DNA from: Pelagibacterium sp.
GTDB lineage: Bacteria; Pseudomonadota; Alphaproteobacteria; Rhizobiales; Devosiaceae
Length of the DNA stretch: 53,185 nt
NCBI GenBank assembly: GCA_002723255.1
Contig: PBNW01000027.1
Coordinates: 1 to 53,185 of the forward strand
Direction of reading: 5' to 3'
Shown piece after piece: positions 50,246 to 53,185 of this stretch. Under the pieces are notes generated by a model, which saw only the letters and a program-made list of their open reading frames with translations, made no database searches and was not told where the DNA came from. Numbering within the stretch: position 1 is the stretch's first letter; each line of letters opens with the position of its first letter. The translations under genes and the position numbers were made by a program.

Positions 50246-50415
50246 GCAACGCCACGACCGCTTGTTCGGCCCGACCATACGCAGCGCGTTTTAACGCAAG
50301 GTGAATATCGAAAAATATTCCCAAGAAATCAATAACTTGCGCCGGAAACCCACTGACAGACTCCGGCAATCCACCATCGTCGGACCATTATGTGACAGTC
50401 CTGCGACAACGCTCT

Positions 50416-50443
50416 GAAATCCCGTCTCATGGTTAGGGATTTC
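50416..50443 (-). terminator. Hairpin right behind the OpuAC-type gene
   Basis: GAAATCCC, a 12-base loop, GGGATTTC, beginning directly after the stop codon on the minus strand. No U-run follows, so it is a weak terminator or an mRNA end-protecting hairpin. Confidence 0.45.
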
Positions 50444-51505
50444 TTATGGCGCCGTTGCACCGTCCTCCGGTTCGGCCCCGTCCACCCAGTCCTGCCAGAC
50501 ATCGCGTCCAGTGATCAGAAAATTCTGCGCCACGGCTTCCGCACTCGCATCGTTCTCGGCTTGCCAGGCCAAAAGCCGGTTCATTTCATCGAGCGGCATG
50601 GAGGCGCGCGCAAAATAATCGGCAACATCGGGCGTATCTGAAAAGAGCCATTCGGCCACCGCAATCACAACGGTGTCGGGCGCAAACCCCGATCCTCCGA
50701 ATGGCACGCAATCGCGAATGGCCATGCATTGGGCATTGCCCGCATCGAATCCGCCCATGTCGAGCGGAACGAGATCAAGCCGGTCAATAAGTGCGTTGGG
50801 TTGCCAGTAATAGGTCAGCACCGGCTGGCGCTGGCTTATCGCATCGGTAATTGCCCCATCCATGGCGAACCTGTCGAGCGGCTCGACGATATCGAATCGT
50901 TCATCAAGCCCGAGCCCCGCGGCCATGTTCCTGTTGATGATCGCGCAAGCCCAGTCGGCGGGACACGAATAAAGTTCGGCCCGGCTTTCACCTGCCGGAA
51001 CGAACACCTGCCAATGGTCCATGATGTCGTCGGCGGCTGCCAGCCCGCTGTTGTTTTCCATAACATAGGAGGGTACGAACCAGGCCTCCAGCGCGCCACC
51101 GGTAAAGGTGGAAGCCGCGGCCCGCGCACTCGACGCTTGCATGGCTCCGTTCCACACCTCGGCCTGTCGAGAGACCCACAACTCGGGCGCCACCGCCGGT
51201 TGCTGCGTGGTCGCCATCGATGCCAGCGTTGCTTCGGGTTCCCCCGGCACCAACCGCACTGCGCATTGATATTCGACCCGCAAGAGCGTCGCGTGGATAT
51301 TGGCCAGAATTGCCGCCGATGGCCAGCCCATTTCGGCAATGGTGATCTCGCTGCTGCCGCAAGGCGGTTGCGGTGCGGATTCGGCGCTGGCAGGAGCTGC
51401 CTCGCCCGCTCCGCCCGAGCTATCGAGCACTTGCACCTGCCCATACCCCGTTGCCGGCACAAAGCCGATCACCGCCACAAGGACATGGGCCATCTTGATC
51501 CGCAT
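50444..51505 (-). CDS. Betaine/choline-type substrate-binding protein (OpuAC family)
   Basis: A 353-aa exported protein (signal peptide ending ATGYGQ). The region ITIAEMGWPSAAILANIHAT is typical of OpuAC/ProX binding domains, and LEAWFVPSYVMENNSG, QPVLTYYWQPNAL and WLFSDTPDVADYFARASMP extend the match. It would bind betaine, choline or a related quaternary amine. Seven or more cysteines in the mature part are unusual and could form disulfides. No permease or ATPase gene is in the window. The start ATG 51505 follows AGGTGG. Confidence 0.85.
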   Translation of the reverse strand: MRIKMAHVLVAVIGFVPATGYGQVQVLDSSGGAGEAAPASAESAPQPPCGSSEITIAEMGWPSAAILANIHATLLRVEYQCAVRLVPGEPEATLASMATTQQPAVAPELWVSRQAEVWNGAMQASSARAAASTFTGGALEAWFVPSYVMENNSGLAAADDIMDHWQVFVPAGESRAELYSCPADWACAIINRNMAAGLGLDERFDIVEPLDRFAMDGAITDAISQRQPVLTYYWQPNALIDRLDLVPLDMGGFDAGNAQCMAIRDCVPFGGSGFAPDTVVIAVAEWLFSDTPDVADYFARASMPLDEMNRLLAWQAENDASAEAVAQNFLITGRDVWQDWVDGAEPEDGATAP

Positions 51506-51761
51506 CGGCCACCTGCCTCCCTGAATGATCAACGATCATAACTGGCAAATGCCCACCCGTTAAGCAACTGTAGGCTCAAGAAAATTCGTGCCAAAACCTG
51601 ATGACTCCATAAACGCAACTGTGCAATGGTACCGTCTGGAGCGGGTCCAGCGAGTGGACCTTTTTCCAGTTGGGCTGTCCGAACCGAAAAGATCGCACTG
51701 GGATTTTGACCACCATGCGGCACGGGAGGGGCATGGCACGACCAAACTCTTGAGGGATATC

Positions 51762-52970
51762 ATGCGTCATATCAAAAAATCTCTGACCCTTGCGGTCGCC
51801 GCAGGCGTTCTTTCGATGGCGGCGCCCGCCGTCGCACAGGATGTCACGATCGGCTTTATGGGCGGCTTCACTGGCCCCATTGAAAGCCTTGCGCCCCCGA
51901 TCTTTGCCGGCGCCGAACTGGCCGTCCAGCAGGTCAACGATCAGGGTGGCATACTTGATGGCGGCACGTTCTCGATCGTTTCGGCCGACGGCGCCTGCGA
52001 TGCGACCGCCGCAGCCAACGCGACCGACCGTCTGGTCAACACCGACCAGGTGAGCGCCATTGTGGGCGGGCTTTGCACCGGTGAAACCATAGGTGGCGCC
52101 AATTCTGCCGCCATTCCCGGTGGCGTCGTCATGATCTCGCCCGCCTCCACTGCGCCGGCCCTGACCACGCTCGAAGACAACGACCTTGTCTTCCGCACCA
52201 CCCCCTCCGATGCCTTCCAGGGCCAAAAGCTCGCCGAGCTGCTTTTGTCCAAGGACATCACCGAAATTGCGCTGACCTATGTCAACAACGACTATGGTTC
52301 GGGTTTTGCTTCGGCTGTCACCGAGGCCTATGAAGCTGGGGGCGGCACCATCGCAGCCAACTTGGCCCATGAAGACGGCAAGGCCGATTATCGCGCCGAG
52401 CTGGGCAATTTGGCCTCCTCGGGCGCCCAAACCCTCGTTGTCCTCGCCTATGCCAATTCATCGGGTCAGACCCTGCTGCGTCAGGCGTTGGAATCGGGCA
52501 ACTTCGTCACCTACGTTGGTGGTGACGGCATGGTCGGCGACGACTTGTTCACCGGTATCGATGCTGGCAGCGTGGAAGGCATGATCGCCACCCGCGCCGG
52601 TGCGTTCGAAGGCGAAAGCGCAACGGTTTACGCCGATCTGGCCACCGCCGCCGGGCTGACCCCGAACGACGTTTACGCTCCCCAGTCCTACGATGCGGCC
52701 TTCCTTCTGGCCCTCGCCATCGAAAAGAACGGCTCGGCTGACCGGGAAGGCCTCTCCGCCGCCCTGCGCGAAGTCTCCTCGGCTCCGGGCGAAACCATCC
52801 TTCCGGGCGAATGGGAAAAGGCCAAGGAACTGATCGCGGCCGGCACCGACATCGACTACCAGGGCGCCGGCGGCGACCTGGACTTTGATGATGCGGGCGA
52901 TGTTGACGGCGTCATCGTCGAAATGACCGTCGAAGGCGGCTCGTTCGTCGAAGTTGGCGTCATCGAATAA
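51762..52970 (+). CDS. Branched-chain amino acid-type ABC substrate-binding protein
   Basis: A 402-aa periplasmic binding protein of the LivK type (Peripla_BP_6). Signal peptide: residues 1-27, cleaved after PAVAQ. The mature part has IGFMGGFTGPIESLAP, GAELAVQQVNDQGGIL, IVGGLCTGETIGGANSAAIP and VNNDYGSGFASAVTEAYEAGG. The start ATG 51762 follows GAGGG. A terminator follows at once, and a permease gene lies opposite, so this is likely one transport system with separately transcribed genes. Confidence 0.9.
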   Translation: MRHIKKSLTLAVAAGVLSMAAPAVAQDVTIGFMGGFTGPIESLAPPIFAGAELAVQQVNDQGGILDGGTFSIVSADGACDATAAANATDRLVNTDQVSAIVGGLCTGETIGGANSAAIPGGVVMISPASTAPALTTLEDNDLVFRTTPSDAFQGQKLAELLLSKDITEIALTYVNNDYGSGFASAVTEAYEAGGGTIAANLAHEDGKADYRAELGNLASSGAQTLVVLAYANSSGQTLLRQALESGNFVTYVGGDGMVGDDLFTGIDAGSVEGMIATRAGAFEGESATVYADLATAAGLTPNDVYAPQSYDAAFLLALAIEKNGSADREGLSAALREVSSAPGETILPGEWEKAKELIAAGTDIDYQGAGGDLDFDDAGDVDGVIVEMTVEGGSFVEVGVIE

Positions 52971-52991
52971 GCCGACCAGGACCCCAATACG

Positions 52992-53027
52992 AAAAGCCCG
53001 GGAGCGATCCCGGGCTTTTTCTTTTTT
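52992..53027 (+). terminator. Rho-independent terminator of the LivK-type gene
   Basis: AAGCCCGGGA-GCGA-TCCCGGGCTT followed by TTTCTTTTTT, 22 bases after the stop codon. The A-run on the left side would let it work for the opposite strand too. Confidence 0.95.
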
Positions 53028-53112
53028 GCTTTCCCTTTGGGGAGAAAGGACCTGCCCAGTTGCTTGACCAGGGGGCGGAGACCCTCACATGACCCCCGAA
53101 CCGGACGCCGTT

Positions 53113-53185
53113 CTAGTCTTTGCGTTTGATATGCTCGGGCAACAGCCCCTTGGGCGCAAACCGCAGGGCAATGGTCACCACCAGC
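53113..53185 (-). CDS. Branched-chain amino acid ABC permease, C-terminal end only
   Basis: The minus strand reads LVVTIALRFAPKGLLPEHIK and then RKD and a TAG stop at 53115-53113. A hydrophobic helix end followed by FAPKGL is the usual C-terminus of LivM/LivH permeases (F-x-P-x-G-L). The neighbouring LivK-type gene supports this. Only 23 residues are visible. Confidence 0.65.
   Translation of the reverse strand, partial: LVVTIALRFAPKGLLPEHIKRKD

Overview
The window is a GC-rich, gene-dense stretch of an alphaproteobacterial chromosome. The signs are a CpdR single-domain regulator, ftsE-ftsX beside a plsC gene and an MJ0042-type zinc-ribbon gene, lysA-argH-tlpA, a class II fumC next to rpmF, a full-length pyruvate carboxylase, an alphaproteobacterial SOS box, and intergenic palindromes built like the RIME elements of rhizobia. 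This fits Hyphomicrobiales, and a Devosiaceae-like genome (Devosia/Pelagibacterium) is my best guess; the genus is inference. I see no phage, plasmid or CRISPR module.

Layout. 1-5.7 kb: a truncated TbpB-like lipoprotein, a LuxR regulator, a diguanylate cyclase, an orphan Tat-exported iron-type binding protein, an acetyltransferase and a 113-aa orphan behind a LexA box. 5.8-10 kb: division and envelope genes (ftsE, ftsX, plsC), a zinc-ribbon membrane protein and cpdR. 10.2-16.8 kb: an accessory segment with an IS66-family element, a LysR/SDR/MAPEG cassette, a broken second copy of the lysA 3' end and a serine hydrolase. 16.8-21.3 kb: lysA, argH, tlpA and an HD-GYP protein. 21.3-25.9 kb: many repeats, a YjfB-like protein, a rhomboid, a small oxidase-like membrane protein, a diguanylate cyclase, a PduO-type adenosyltransferase and a HIG1-type protein. 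26-37.9 kb: gluQ, a DNA glycosylase, an esterase, an HNH nuclease, dsbB, a YqaA-like protein, tRNA-Leu(CAA), a CYTH-CHAD protein, an LAS-type peptidase candidate, an HxlR regulator, a D,D-carboxypeptidase, a TusA-like protein, a PilZ protein and a CAP lipoprotein. 38-44.6 kb: fumC, rpmF, mtgA, ispA, two acetyltransferases in an operon with ispG, and two small membrane proteins. 44.6-53.2 kb: pyruvate carboxylase, a TIGR01244 protein, a GGDEF-EAL protein, a betaine-type binding protein and a branched-chain amino acid binding protein facing the end of a permease gene.

Themes. Envelope growth and division (ftsEX, mtgA, dacF-like, plsC, lysA for diaminopimelate), isoprenoid supply (ispG, ispA), central carbon (pyc, fumC) and c-di-GMP signalling (two GGDEF proteins, one GGDEF-EAL, one HD-GYP, one PilZ). 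The most unusual features are (i) a family of about 85-130 bp mosaic palindromic elements with TAGAGC...GCTCTA ends whose insertion supplies the stop codons of three genes, (ii) a LexA-type box on a promoter for an uncharacterised 113-aa protein, and (iii) an island at the lysA 3' end flanked by a diverged copy of that 3' end. Nothing here amounts to a proven new system; these three are the best leads.
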